From Macrocystis pyrifera (lineage: Eukaryota > Sar > Phaeophyceae > Laminariales > Laminariaceae): DNA of 64,000 bases. The notes below the pieces were generated by a model. It had not been told where the DNA came from. It did no database searches and worked only from the letters and a program-made list of their open reading frames with translations. Positions 32,345-46,500 of this stretch are shown here, one piece after another. The stretch covers positions 1,798,001-1,862,000 of the forward strand of contig JASSKH010000023.1 in the NCBI GenBank assembly GCA_031763025.1. The letters are read 5' to 3'. Both the position numbers and the translations under genes were made by a program. Position 1 is the first letter of the stretch. Each line of letters opens with the position of its first letter.

Positions 32345-32660
32345 CATTGATATTTTACCCGAAAAAGGTTTACCATGACAGAAAACGTCATCTAACTTGG
32401 GTTTGGTGTGCCCTGATTACCCCGTTCTATTTCCCGTACCGCAAAACTGGCAACAATACATTGGTGTACCGTTTTTTTTGCCCTTTTTTTTACTTGGACG
32501 GACGGGCAATAATATTTTACCAGAGAACTGTATACCATGACAGAAAACGTCATCTAACCTGGGTTAGAAGTACCCTGATTACCTGGTTTTAATTTTTGTA
32601 CCGTCAACTGGAAAAAACTACTCGTGTACCGTTTTTAGTCATTTTGTTGATGGGGACAGG
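32345..32660 (+). repeat. ~160-bp tandem duplication
   Basis: Both units contain CCATGACAGAAAACGTCATC, CCCTGATTACC, ACTGG and GTGTACCGTTTTT in order. Each has the small inverted repeat ATGAC...GTCAT. Confidence 0.75.
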
Positions 32661-33867
32661 TTTTTAATTTTGCTCCTAGAAATCCTATGTAAACCTAGGG
32701 AATAACTGCATCACCAACTCTTGGTGTAGTGCTGTAGTTCAGCTCTTCTGCAACAATAAACAAGTGCTTAGGGCCACTCTTATCGGAGAGCTTTTTCCCC
32801 ATAATTTCCATATTTTTTTTCGCGCAATTTTTCAGACTTCCAGATTTCCTGATTTCTTTTCCCAAATAAATGTGAAACTTAACTTTCCTGATTTTTGCTT
32901 CTGGAGAATTTCACGAATGAATAGTGACAGAACGTCTCCGTATCTTGATACGTATCTCCAACTATTTCCAAGCTTTGGAAATTTTGGGAAAAAAACTCTC
33001 CGATAAGAATGAGCCTAAGCCGCGCAACCATGAAATATGTATATATCCCGCTCACAACATGATTCACGACGCGTACGAGTAAGTGACGTGTCTTTGTTGT
33101 CTGGTACCCGAAAAATTGCCCGGTACATTGTTTGTCGACTCCTCCGGTATACCGGTACCGGCAGACTACATGCTTCTCTCTGCTGCTGCTGCTCCTGTGT
33201 ATTGCTGCTCTGTCCTAGGGTGTATTTGTCTTCCGTTGCCCCAATATGACTACTTGACTTATGACATCATATCTGGTACACAATTTTTAAACCGCGTCGA
33301 GACGCAAGTACAGCAGTCTCCTCGCCACGTACAGTATACAGTATACCTGGCACATACATACACACATACATACATACATACCTCGAACGCGAAGTAGCAT
33401 GTAAGTAAAGCATTAAATAGCGGCATGTTTCTCTTGCGTCACCCTCTGAAAACCTAATCCACCGTAGCTTTCTTCGTGTAGCTGGGTTTGGACATGTCCG
33501 TACCTACTTACTGTTGTGTTTCGAACTACTGTAATACCTCACGACACCCCTTCGTTATTACTATCGTATCGCGTCTAGCCATTACCTACCACTCCGGAGG
33601 AAATCTTGTACCATTGATACTGACGTATGAATCCGTGTGATAGACTTTACGCAATGGTACCCATCGCACCAGGCACTGTCCACTTCAATTCCAACCTCTC
33701 GCTGGTGGGTGGAATACCACCAAAGGGGGGGGGGGTGACATATATACTGCCCATACGCAGGTATCGGTCGAGAATCGGGGGTGGGGGCGGGGAGGGGGGG
33801 GTTGCCCGTAATGATACCACAGTAAGTATCAGTCCGGGTTGAAAAATATAAAGTGTTAATTCCGTCC

Positions 33868-33990
33868 GGCTTTTGATCTCCGAGGTCACTATCTCCGACG
33901 TCAATATCTCCGGCATCACGACATCTTCTGAGAGCACGATCTCCGATATGACGATCTCCGAGACCACGATCTCCGATATCACTACTAGAG
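33868..33990. repeat. 15-bp CTCCGANNTCACNAT minisatellite
   Basis: About eight 15-bp units are seen. Being a multiple of three, the array is open on the minus strand as repeated SEIVI-like pentapeptides. Confidence 0.7.
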
Positions 33991-34135
33991 TCTCCGCCAT
34001 CACTCTCCGTGTCGGAGGAACCCCTCCATAATATTCAAGGAAAAATCTTCAAAGCAGGGACCCAAATAAGAAATAAACGCCTTCAAACAGTACCCAAGAC
34101 CTATCATATACCAGGTACCACAGCACATACTGTGT

Positions 34136-34540
34136 ACTATCGATGCACATAGTAGCCTGGCTGTCTCTTTCGTGGGAAGAAGACAAACCGGGTAGTGCGT
34201 GGCGGATGGCCAGACCTGCCCACACTTGAAGGACCGAGATGACGATCTCCGGACATACCTACCTTTTCGTCGGAGAAACCCCTCCTAACAAGAGGGACAC
34301 TCTTCTTCGAAACGGAAACCGAAATACCAAGGCAACCGATACTATTATTCTTATAATAGTGCTGAAGACCACACATAGTATCGGTACTAGTCCTAGTCCA
34401 TTGTAGGCTGGCTGTCTCTGTTGTCGAAGGACGAAAAGCCGGGTGCGTGGCCGATGCCCAGACCTGATCGGTATTGGTGTACTACTTGTTGTCTCCTTTG
34501 CGGCAACATGAAAAGCCGACGGGTGCCCACACCTGACCAC
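34136..34540. repeat. Tandem pair of a ~160-bp unit
   Basis: GGCTGGCTGTCTCT-like, CCGGGT-GTGCGTGG-C-GATG-CCAGACCTG blocks occur near 34150-34215 and again near 34410-34465, flanked by similar GTCGGAG-AACCCCTCC sequence. Confidence 0.55.
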
Positions 34541-37161
34541 ACCTACCTGATTGGCGGAAAAGTATTCAGCCTCAAGGTAATACAAAAACGGTTCCTGTAC
34601 CAGGTAGCAGACAGACAATAGCACTTCGCACCTGGTACCTGGCACGTATTTCAGACGGTGAGATAGATTAATAGATTAATCAAGATAATACGCTCGTGGA
34701 CGGGTCATCCAAGAAAAAACGAAACACGGCCTCTCCGTGGCATCTACAGAGAGGCACGTTGACCTTCTCGGCCAAAACAAAAATATACCTGGCACTGTGC
34801 ACTACTCCTGCTGTATGTACTTTCACGCATTACAAAATTCAAATGTGTCCTCTCGACGCCAAACGAAACCACACAACATCATAACCAAACCAAACCCACT
34901 CAAACGAACCCAAACCGACCCAGACGAAAACCGAACCAAACCAAACCAACCGAACCATACCATATCGAGCTTAACCACTCCAAACCGGGCCAAATCGGAC
35001 CAAATCAGATCATACTGAACCAAGGTCGCTCAGTACTGGCTGCCGGGTCCTCCGCCATGTACATTACACGCGAATGTCACCGTGTCATATAGTTCAGCGA
35101 CAAAAAACTACTGTATGTAGTGCGACCAATCAAATTCACAAGATATATGCAAACATGTTGCAGCAACAACAGGCACGTACGAGTACATACCGCAAGCAGT
35201 ACTCGTAGAACAGACAACAGCAGCAACACTGCTGTAGCAGCACTCGCAACACTAGCAACCAAGCCGGCGGCTGCTGCTGGGCGCGCAAAAAAAACAAACA
35301 CACGCACGCACACACACACACGCACGTCCGCTTTCCCTGTACGAAACCACGGGTATTAACCACTGCTGTTGCACCTTATACTACCCGGTCCTCTCGTAAA
35401 GCATGCCATAATAAGGCATGCCGTAACAAAGAGCCCCACACGAAACTGAGCGATGAGGCATTCCTTCCTATAACAAGGAATTCGGGCGTGATTATAGTGT
35501 GCCCGGGGCAGTATCCCGGCTTCTTGTGCAAGGGTCGGTACTCCGTGCGTAGCGTGTAGCTGACCCCGTGTATCTCTCAATAGGAAAGAGCCAACTACTG
35601 CTGTGTACACTATTAATAACTGCGTGCCGGGTACTACTGTGTAACTGCCTATCCTGTGCAACTTCGTATGTATACTACCGTGTAACTACAGCAGTACGTA
35701 TCCTACCGTGTAACTCAATATCTTACTGTGTAACTGCATACAGTGTACCTGGTATATAACTGCAAAATGAAAAACAAAAGGGAACGCGAGCGGAACTACA
35801 GCAGCTCCGGCTGATATTTATAGCGGCACCCTCTCAATCCATCCAGCGTCATTCCTTCCTGCCCACCTCCATCCCAAATTCCAAGAAACAAGGACGGCCT
35901 ACGAGCACAGCACGACCACGGGATAAAGAACCACGAAAAACACGCAAAAACGCCACCCGCGCCGGCAGAAAAGTGCTGTAGGAACAACGATAATAGCAAC
36001 AGTGTTAAAAGCTACCGCAGTTTCCTGATCGGTCAAATGAATCTGACCGGAAAAAAAATGACCCAAAATTATCCAAGGGCTGCCGAAGAATGGTACGGGA
36101 AGTTCAAAGTTGTAGTCTACGCATTCTATTGAGAGAAAGGTATCCCGTGTTTGACGTCTTCTCATTGGTCAATCCTGCTGTCTTCGCAATCTCTCATTGG
36201 TCAGAAGTACTGTGGTGATAGTGACGGATACCAAACAACATACGAATTCGATACGATGCGATACCGGTTATACAGTAACGAAAAATAAAATCGATTCAAC
36301 TTCGATTTCGATACCGATAGTCGACAAATTTCGTTCCGTGTCTTAGCAAAAAAATACGGGGATGCCAGGGGAAGAAGAGGGGCAAACCACGTCCGATACC
36401 AAGCCTCAACCTTTCGATAAAAATCGAAAATATCGATATGAGATAATACAACACCACTCACAGCACCCCTTTGAAAAACAAAAAGGTACCGTAATCATTC
36501 AGAAAAACTGCGGACTCTCAAAAAACGCCTTTCGCGGAATTTGTCATCATAATATACCACTATTATTGTAATAATAGCATAGAAAAAAGGGTGTACCTCA
36601 TGCGAAGAGAGGTGAGAAAGCACCTTCCTCCCGTACAATTTTACCACGTACGCGCCCATAGGCACCGTCGCCACCCCTAGCCCCTAGCACCCGCGTGCGC
36701 CGAAAAACGACCACAGCATGGCATTAATTATCGGAATGGCCTTGGCTTTTAGTCAGACTGGCATTACTTAGTCGGGAGGGCTTTCTGTTCAAAAACAAAT
36801 AACAAAAAACAAAAAACACACCCGGAAAGTCACCACCCACCGCACGCAGAGAACAAAAACCTGAAGGGAAACAGTAAACAAAAAAACAAAAAGAAAAAAA
36901 AGGCCGATGACAAGTCCAGTCAAAAAAACGTACTCGCTCAACTAAAGTAATCAACGCTTTCGAGTCCAAACTACTGACTAGAATTAGAGTATTATCAAAG
37001 TGTTTTTCTTTTTTTCCTGCAAAACTCAAGAAAAAGCGCGCGCCCCATTCAAAAAAGGTTAAAACCGCACCGACCGGAAACCATTCTGCGAATTCCGCAC
37101 AACCCCCCCCCCCCCCCACACTCTTCCGCTCATTCTTGGTCACTTTCGCAATACTCATAGG

Positions 37162-37519
37162 TCAAGTCTTCCGATCCCCCACCACCGACCCCCCCGACCC
37201 TAACCCGGCAGAAGAAACAGGAGATGGTCTTCCCGACGTTCCCGAACCGAGCCCCGACCCCGACCCGGATGCCTCCGCAAGTCTCAATGTCGGCGAGGGT
37301 GCCCCGGTCCGGGGAGGGTGCCCTCCCTTCCCCCCAGCAACAGAGGAGCCTCCGACGCCGCTAGGTCTTCGCTTGGACTTGCTCGATGATTCTTCTTTTT
37401 TGGGTTTGAGAGGTTCGAGCTCTGCTTCGGCCGCTTCCAGGAAGGCGGCCGCTTGGCGCTGCTCGTAGGCGAGAGCCGTGGCGCGAGCCGTTCGTCCGGA
37501 CAGGTCGAGGCTGCGCAGC
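37162..37519 (-). CDS. Ankyrin gene exon 11 (last repeat, tail, stop)
   Basis: After GACATCAG, LSGRTARATALAYEQRQ and AFLEAAEAEL form the capping repeat. A Lys/Ser and Gly/Ser-rich tail ends at TGA (37162-37164). A 28-base G run on + (37549-37576) lies just upstream in intron 10. Confidence 0.78.
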
Positions 37520-40500
37520 CTGATGTCGAGGATGGTGGGCGAGTTGGGATGGGGGGGGGGGGGGGGGGGGGGGGGGAACACAAGGAGAGGGAAAAAAACG
37601 TCAGAATACGTGCGAACTATGTTTTGACGAGCGTCGTGATGGCGGATGGGGAAGACAAAAAAGACGGGTTTTACATGGAGGAAAACATAAAACGTCAGAA
37701 TACGCAACATGTACACGTTTGGACGAGCGAGCACGCACTATTAAAGACAGTAAAGCTGTCGCTAGGATCTCGCGCAAGGAAGGCCATTTGTAGTCGCCGT
37801 CAACTTGTGTGCGTCATTGGTTGGTTTCGATAACGGAGAATCGAACATAAAAATCTCCGTCGGAATTCGGTCGTAGAATCTCGGTCTTAGAGAACCCAGC
37901 TTCATCCAGCTCGAAAGGGGTACAGGTTGCAGGGTACAGTACCTCTTTTGGGGGTGCGGTGAAAGTTGGCAACTCGCAAGCACCTCGTACCAATGAAACC
38001 ATACTCATAATACTCGGTAACATATCACTTGTCGGCGGACGAACGCGTACGTAAAGGAGAGGGAAGACGCGGAAAAAGGACGGGCGACGTGTTATGTTCT
38101 GAAGGACAGGCATACGTAAAAACGTAAAAACCAGGTACGTTTTCTTGGTTTCGCCCGTGTATCAACATGCCAGCATCGATCGGGTAGAGGCGGTGCGGGT
38201 TCGCTCAGTTGTTAGGCCGCTCCTGAAAGAAGCACTGTAAACAGGTCTGCATCAAAAACTTACATCAGGAACGCCTGTGAGAAAACCAACAAAACCCAGG
38301 CCACATTTAGTCGGTGGGGACGCGACACACCGCCAGTTTCGACCGCAGCAATCACCTGCACCCACAAAATAAATCCTGATTAGAAACTCGTTTAGACCCC
38401 AGCTATTACTATTAATAGAACCAAGGGAAGCAGTCTGGGAATACGACGTATACCCAGGACCTGGGTATATGACGTATTCCCAAGAGCTACGTATACGAAG
38501 TATGTAAGTATACCTGTCGAACGCAGCTATCCATATCAGGTACAAGGTTGCCCTCCGGGAGGTGCCCAAGAGAGTGGTGCGAGAGCGAAACCAAATCATA
38601 CAGCATGTTTCACATACCCCTGGTGGTAAAATACACATATCTGATAGCATATGACATGACATTATTGTGGAAGCCAGGGTCGGAGATACCTATCGTAGAC
38701 CTCGTAACACGCACGCGCGGAAGGACACGTCACCGGTCAAGCAATACCAGATCTCGGGTCCCGAGCGGTCTCACGTCTTTGACGGTGTTGACCCGTCCTC
38801 GGGAGACAGCGATCGGGAGATTATTCCACCGCAAGACTCCGGGGGGGGCAAAAAGTCCTCCCCACCGAGTCAGACCAGGTCTAGCATCTTGCTAAATAGG
38901 AACGAAGAACTCTGCTCGGCTTACGTCGGCCGGAACGTCGGCTACCAAGGACCCTCGCCTCGTGACCTCACCACGGCGACTTCTCCGCGACTTCTACACT
39001 GCGACGTCTCCGCGACTACATTGGTACGAACGACGAGCACAGGATCTACATTGCGACGTAGTGAAATATCTGTATTTTACATGCGGACGCTTTCAGAACT
39101 GCACAGACACCTGAATTTTTGGGACAAAACATACTTGGAAATAGGGTGGAACCGTTGCTTTTGATTCATTAAGCCAAATATTCCTATTAATATCATGTTA
39201 AGTAGTGTCAGTACGTACGTGTATGTCTTTTTGTTGTGGCGCTCAAGGTGAGCAAGGCCTCTCGCGGACAAAACCGAGGACTCTCGACAAAAAAAAAAGG
39301 TTCAAGACAAATTCACGCGAGACACATTGCACACAAGACGCGTCAAACACGGTAAATACCGCAGACGCTTGACAAACGGGACACAGTTAGCGGAATAATA
39401 CTTGCAAAAATAGAAAAGGACACAACGAAGGAGGGGCTGGAACCCTCAACCATACCTAAGAAATATATTAGATTTTTGAGTGGGGAATTGCCTGTGCTGT
39501 GTTCAAACGCAACAAAAAATACCGGTACGTACGTACGGCACCAATGAAAGGGCAAAAAGATGACGACATTCCACCGGTACGTACGTACAAAATAAGGCTT
39601 CCAGTACTGAAACCAGGGAATTCGTCTTGTCCACTCCCGCCGAAAAAAAAAGTTTGAGGGCTTGCCACGCTCCAGAGGGCACGGATCGCGCCCGGACCTC
39701 GACAAATGTGTGTCCGGCCGGGCTTCCCGTGTCGACCCCTTCGCGTTTCGCCCAAAAGCGCTTGTACGGGGAGATAAATTCGAAAAAGTACAAAAATTGC
39801 ACAAACATGACTATTAATACAGCTCCTGGAGGAGCAGCCTGGATAAATACCAATTTAGACCACAGCTATGAATACAGCAATAGCTCCACCCGGTAGACAC
39901 ACATATATATATATATATATTATTGTCTTCTTCTATCCTCCGGCGGATGGGTGAAAATAACGCTTGAGCTCACCACACTTTGAACACACTTCCAAGTTAG
40001 AATACGCGTCGTGTGTCAATTTAACCCGTCGCTCCCGTTGCAAGAGCAGAAGCAGCTGCTGTTAGGCGACGCACACGCCAGCAGGAAAAACAGTCCGACG
40101 CCAGCACGCAAAACACTTCAAAAACAACACAAATCGCCACTCACTTGAAAGGCCCTCCATCCATCATCAGAGTGTTGTCGCCCCCAGGAAGCGCCGCCTG
40201 CTCGTTCTCCCCACACCCTCCACTACCGCCCCGCCCACTACCGCCGCCCCCGCCTCCCCCGCTTTTAACCCGCCGCATCTCTCCTACCAAAACTCTCAAC
40301 ACGGAGATGTGCCCGAACCTCGCAGCGTGGTGCAGAGGAGTCTGGCCTTCCCGATCTCGGGTGCGGTAAGGAATTTCGGAGCGCAAAAGTTCGGATACCA
40401 CTTGTGCTGAGCCACCAGCGGCGGCAAGTGCAACCGGTCCCTTTGATTCAGAAAACGCGGAAGGGTACAAGGGGAAGCGGCCAAGAGGGCGGCGGATAGA

Positions 40501-43500
40501 GGGGTGGGGGGGGGGTTGGAGGGGGAGGTGGTGTCGGGGGGGCCGCGGGTGGTGGTGGTGGAGGTGGTGGGGGGTGTTAATGGTAGTGTCGTCGGTGGGG
40601 GGGGGGGGGGAGGTGGTGGTCGTGAGGATAATGTTGGCAGAGGTGGTGGTGGGGGTGGCGAGAAGGGGGGGAGAGGGGGGGGTGTACTCGATAGGAGAGA
40701 TGTACTCGATCTCATGCATGGCCGTAGTCGTATGACCATAGACCCTCGCATCCCTACAATGCCGGGACGGAGCATGTCGGGTTTTCACCGACCAGGCAGA
40801 CATTGCTTGCACCAAGCGCGAAGCGCCGGGGGGGGGGGGGGGGGGGGGGGGGGTTGGCAGGTTTGCGCTGTTTTTCTTGTGTCGCACACTGATAACATTG
40901 AAAAGACTACCAGCATCACTACAGCTTTCTAGTTCTCCCTTTCTCTCACACGCACCATCTCTCTATGGAATGATCGCAGCATTCTCATCGCTATCTTTCT
41001 CTCTCTTTCTCTCCCTCTCTGTTTCTCTCCCACTCTATTCTGTCCTCCGCAAAAAAGTATACCTGGTATTCAATACGGTCAGTACGATACTACATATGTC
41101 ACATTCGAGTAGGTACGGCATGCTGCTGCATCCATCGTTGACGCAGTTTGCTGTTTTTTTGCTTGAACCAGCCTGTACCAAGTACAGTACGTATGTCCCA
41201 AAAGTATCTGGTACAACTGCCCTGTCGGTGTTGCCTAAAAAAAAAACCCATGAAACTAACACCGTATGAAACTATAAATGTTACGGTACCGCACCGCCCT
41301 CCTCTCTCTCTCTCTCTCTCTCTCTCTGTCGGACTGACTCCCTCCCTTTTCTTTCTGTCGGACTGACTCACCATGCCATCTTCGTTGGTCTTGCACGGAG
41401 CGCACGCCATCCTTGCTAACCGGCTCCTACGCAGGCCCGGCACCCCACTGAGCCGACCCAAAAACCATTCATGCATCCACGCAGCACACACAGCACGTCA
41501 GCATGCAGCCAAGATGTTATCATAGATACTATCAAACATCATACAGCTATTCGACGCCCGTGGACGACGAAAGAAAGGGCTTCAGTCTCAGTGGGTGCGT
41601 AGTGGGGAGGGGGGGGGGGGGACCCCACTATGTCACCCAATGGTTGATGTAAGCTAGGACTAGGAGGGAGAGAGGAAAGAAGGGTGCAGAAAATAAATGG
41701 GTATCAAGAAATAACACGAGCATCAAATGTCTCAAGAACCGCCAGGTTAGGCCTGTGACGGACGGCCGTCTACTGTAGTAGACTTAATGTACTGTTATAC
41801 CCAGGTATGGTAGTTTTAGCGTGAGAAGCGTGTGCCTCGGTCAGGGGGTAATCACCTGATTTCTTGTGAGGCTGTTTCACGTGAGGAGCTGTATACTATT
41901 ATACTACAAATAGTGCCAGTGCTAGTACTATTGGCAAGTCACCCAACAACCGAGTTTGATGAATAACAATAAAAAACGGAATAATACACAAGCACACAAT
42001 CGGACGCATATATGTTGGGTAGCTTCTCGGTTGCAATGGTTGATCTAATGGTTATGGTAAAATGGTTGATACAAAGGTCGACACAGTGGTCGGCGCAATG
42101 ATTGATGCAATAGTTGATGATGCTGATTGATGCAACGGTTGATAAAATGATTGATGAAATCATTGATACAACGTCGATGCAGTGGTTGACGTAATGGTTG
42201 ATACAACGGTTGAGGCAATGGACGATGAGCTCCATCTGTGATTGAGGAGCAAAGCGCGCAACCTTTGCTTGTAACCCCAACGCATACGTACATCACACCT
42301 GCCGTAGCGCGGTTTGAGAGCTTCGACTACGTCCAAAAATGTGGTAAAAGCAACTTTCCGGTGTGCGGACCGTCTCGAGCCATCTTTGGCACACAGCACA
42401 GAACACTTGTTTTCACCAAAAACCGTCATGAAGCCGTCTTTTCAATCCGAAGGTTGTACGAGTATAGACAGATAGACCTTGGTCATGGCCCCAGCTCCGA
42501 AAAAAATGGTCGCAAATATACTTGAGTTAAAATCCGAACTGTACTCCGTAACCATCATAACCGTAACTCTGATGTAATCCCTACCGCTTGGGCACTTCCT
42601 CCGAACGCAGACAACATGAGATGAGGCGTTGATGTGGACTTTGAACCAGTTCGTAGGAGCTGGGTCAAGTTGTGAGAACTAATAAAATCTGACCAATCAG
42701 CGGTGTTCGGCCCACCCTTGACATTAATATACTTGATATTGATACACCTGATTTTATACTGACCTACGCTGTACTATGTTGCCCCTACAGCTGTACTGTA
42801 CTGCACTGTACCGCACTGCTGTACTGGTAGTGTGCTGATAGTGTGCTAGTGATGTACTGGTAGTGTATACCAGGTATATACTATGTAGCATCCACCTCAA
42901 CCGCAAGGGTGTAAAAAAAAACACCACCACTCACAAGCCCAAAATTCCTTCCAGCGTCCCCGCGTGCCCGTCCGCAACGCGTGCAATCTGACCACCAAAC
43001 CCTCCTACTAATAGAGCGGCGCCGTACCCAGCAAGGCAAACCCCAGGCAAAATATCCCGCAACATGAACTCGGTCAGATACATCAAACCTCCAGTACGCA
43101 AAAGCCGAGCGGCTGACGTATTTGTAGTAATTTTATAAAAAACAGAGCCAGCGCACCTTCCCGCCCCGCCGGAAGTTTTGGCCTTAAGCAGCACCCTCAC
43201 CGCCAAGAGTTTTCCACCGTGCGCGGCGTGCGCGAGAGGGGTCATTCCCCTCGCGTCAACTACGGACGCATTGGCTCCCTCCTCGATGAGGCACCTCACC
43301 ATCAACTCATTGCCTAGGACAGCGGGTGAGCGGGGGGGGGGGGGGGAAGGGGGGGCGTACTCATTCGTTGCTTGACTAGTCCATTGACCACGACCACGCA
43401 TCCCCCGTCGAGACGGAGCTGTGGGGGAAGTGAATGCTTATTTGTAGTATGATCGTCATTAATCACTTTTGGCAACCGCTGAATCTATAACACCGATCGA

Positions 43501-46500
43501 TCGACCCCTTCCGCGAGTATAATAGCATCGGTCGGCTCGTCCTGTCTAAGGCTCACCGCTGTGAAAAGAAAAAAAAACTACCAGTGGTATGTACGAGTAG
43601 CTGGCACTAGTAACTCGCGCAGCAGGATATTTGTAACTGTCGTCAACTTGTGTGCGTCGGCGGTCGGTCGGTCTATTCAGCCATCTGAGCGGTGTCTTCA
43701 GCTATCTGGTCTCTATCTTCAGCCATATGATCGGTACCTTTAGCCATCTGGTCGATCTCTTTAGTCATCTGGTCGGTATCTATAGCCATCTGATCGGAAT
43801 CTTCGGTAATCTGGTCGGCATCTTCAGCCATATGGTTGATCTCTTCAGCCACCTCGAAGGTCTCTTCCAACCACCTCAAAATTAAGGCATGCCCTATTTG
43901 TTTGTTGCCGTGTCAATCAGAACGAAAAACTACCGTTCGCTCGTTAAAAAATAAATTAAAACCCAACCAACAAAGTGCGATCGGATCCAACAGAGAACCC
44001 ACCCGATCGATCGACGCCCTTCCACGACTACAATAACGTCGGTCGGTGGCCCTGCTTATGGCTACCAGGCACGGCAGATGGCTTAGGGCTTACCGCAGAT
44101 GGCCGCAAGAGTGAGCGGAGTAAGACCATCACTGCCGATCGAGTCAACCATCGTGTTCGGCGAAGCACCCAGGCCAAACCGCAGGGCGCTCAACATCCGG
44201 GACGGTGTTTCGGTCCTGAACACATCAAAGATGCATGCAAACAGATGAAGGAAAGGACGAGGCAAAGAAGGACGCATCGCGGGGATGAAGGGATGCTGCA
44301 CACCTCGGACAGTTCATCTACAGATCACACAGATCATCTATCTGCACATCATATATAGTTCCTCTACTGCCGGTACGACAGGTTGTGCAGGATCGGCATA
44401 CATGTACAGTACAGATCCAACCCAAGGGGACATGTGCTAGAACTTTCAGATTGTGCGGCTCCCACCCGGCAACGTCAAGTAGTGTACCGGTAGATAATAA
44501 AAACAAGTTCGGGAAATATCTGCCTTGAAACGTGTGCTGTAGAGGCATCAAGTGGGAATCGATGATGCATATGAGGTGTGAAATGACGAATGGATTGAGG
44601 CATGTTGGCACCAAGGACTGAAATAATGGAGGCATGTTGGCATAAAGGATTGAAGGAATGTTGCACATAACGGACATATGATAAAGATCACTACTGCACT
44701 ACAGGCACGTCATGATCTAGATCTACCCGGGAATATACCCTCCTGATATGTATACTTGAGCTCATGCTGCCGGTTGGGAGCCGTATAATCTGGATGATCT
44801 AGGGCAGGTTTCTTGTGCTGGATCTGTACAACGTAATACACAGATCCTGAACGACGTATCATCATACCGGCAGCTTAGCATCCAAATTATATATATGTAG
44901 ATGATCTATCTGCACTGTATCCTGCACAACATATCATAGCGGCAGGTTAGCATCTACATGATCTATCTGCAGATGATCTATCTACCTATAGATCATATTC
45001 CGACGCGTGGCATCTCAGAACGCCAGGCTAGCTTCTCCAGGAGGTTAAGGCAAGAAGGCATGGACTGAAGACACTACGGACCGCACGAACGCGGGCCGAA
45101 ACGGACTAAACAACGCATCAAGACATGAGAAGGGCTGAAGGAATGCTGGCGTCAACGGCAGCAGGGGATGCTGGCAGAAAAACGAAGGTTGTGACAATGG
45201 AAGGAAGGAAGGAAGGAAGGAAGGAAGGAAGGAAAATGAAGGCATAAAGGAACGAAAGCACGAGCGAATGAATATTGAGGAATGGAAGAATGATGAAGAC
45301 ATGAAACACAAGGATGTGGGGAACGGGAGACGAGTCGTTCGCGGCGATTGCGCAGTCTACCTAGACGCGATGTACTCGTAAGGGCACCGGTAATTCATAG
45401 CGAACGCAAAACCCGTCATTTGCGACAAATTATCGCAACACGTGGCAACTCAACACCTTGGTCAGACCATCGATTCTCAGCGCATGTTCTAGTTTTCCAC
45501 GGCAGATAGATATATTCCTGATCTGTGCGATCTGTTTGCTCTACGTAGCCCATGTTGCCGCGTGGGAGCCGTTAAACCTGCATGATCTAGGACAGGTTTC
45601 CTAGTTTGGATCTGTTCTCAACAGATCCTGCACAACATCTCGTGAAGGCAAGCTAGGAACAGGACGATCTACAGATAGATGATTTACAGATCCATCGTGA
45701 TATGTTCGACGTGTGGACGTTTCCAAATATATCACCTATACAATACCGGTCGGCATACTGGCGTCATGTCAAAGAATTGTTATATTCCGTGGCCTTTTCG
45801 GTTGCTTTATAGTCGTGACATCAACTTTTGAAATGGCCATCTTTTTATCAAGGCTCCTCACTGTCACGACAGGCGCAAGTCGTGAAAACATCCACGTTGT
45901 CTTACACAATTCGTGAATAAAAAGAGTCTCTTGTTGAGTCAGTCAGTCAAGTCACCTTCGGGTCGACGACAGCAGCATCCTCAGCATGCCCTCCTCCCCC
46001 GCCTTGACGGCCGTGTGCAGCGGCGTATCCTCCCCCTGCCGCAGACGAAAACATTGCAGCAGTACAAAAATACTATCAATAGTAGGCCTCTGAGTAAGGC
46101 TTGCCTTCGCTGGACTTGACGGCTGCAGTAGTGGTAGAATTGGTATTACGGAGGACCATAGTAAATAGCACCTACGGCACACACAAAAACCTATATATTT
46201 CCCTATTTTTACTAGCAAAATTTGGTCCCATTTACTATGGTCCCACGTAATAGTAGCACGCAAGGTAGGACGAGTGCTAGAGGACAAAAGGTAGCACTTT
46301 TTCCCTCCAAGGCGAATATTTGTGACTGGCCTGGCTCCTTAACCCAGCATCGCGGGGGCGCCAACAACTGTGGGTTTTACAAGATGTTTCGTGGTACACT
46401 CAATATTTGGGTTTTTCCGTTGGGTCACACCACCATTGGTTGTTCTCTGTTAATACATCATTTTTTAGAGCTCCTCAAGGTCGAGTGACGACCTTCAGAG

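Larger units (their letters stand above)
32073..37161. other. Repeat-rich noncoding region between retroelement and ankyrin gene
   Basis: It contains a ~160-bp tandem duplication (32345-32660), a 15-bp minisatellite (33868-33990), a tandem pair (34136-34290 / 34375-34540), an AACCAAACC-type tract (34860-35000) and AC repeats (35300-35325). The part next to 37161 could be 3' UTR of the ankyrin gene. No gene is supported. Confidence 0.5.

Noticed and set aside
36724..37158. Hydrophobic 144-codon minus frame just downstream of the ankyrin stop
   Set aside because: AT-rich, Phe-rich, no start context; more likely 3' untranslated sequence.
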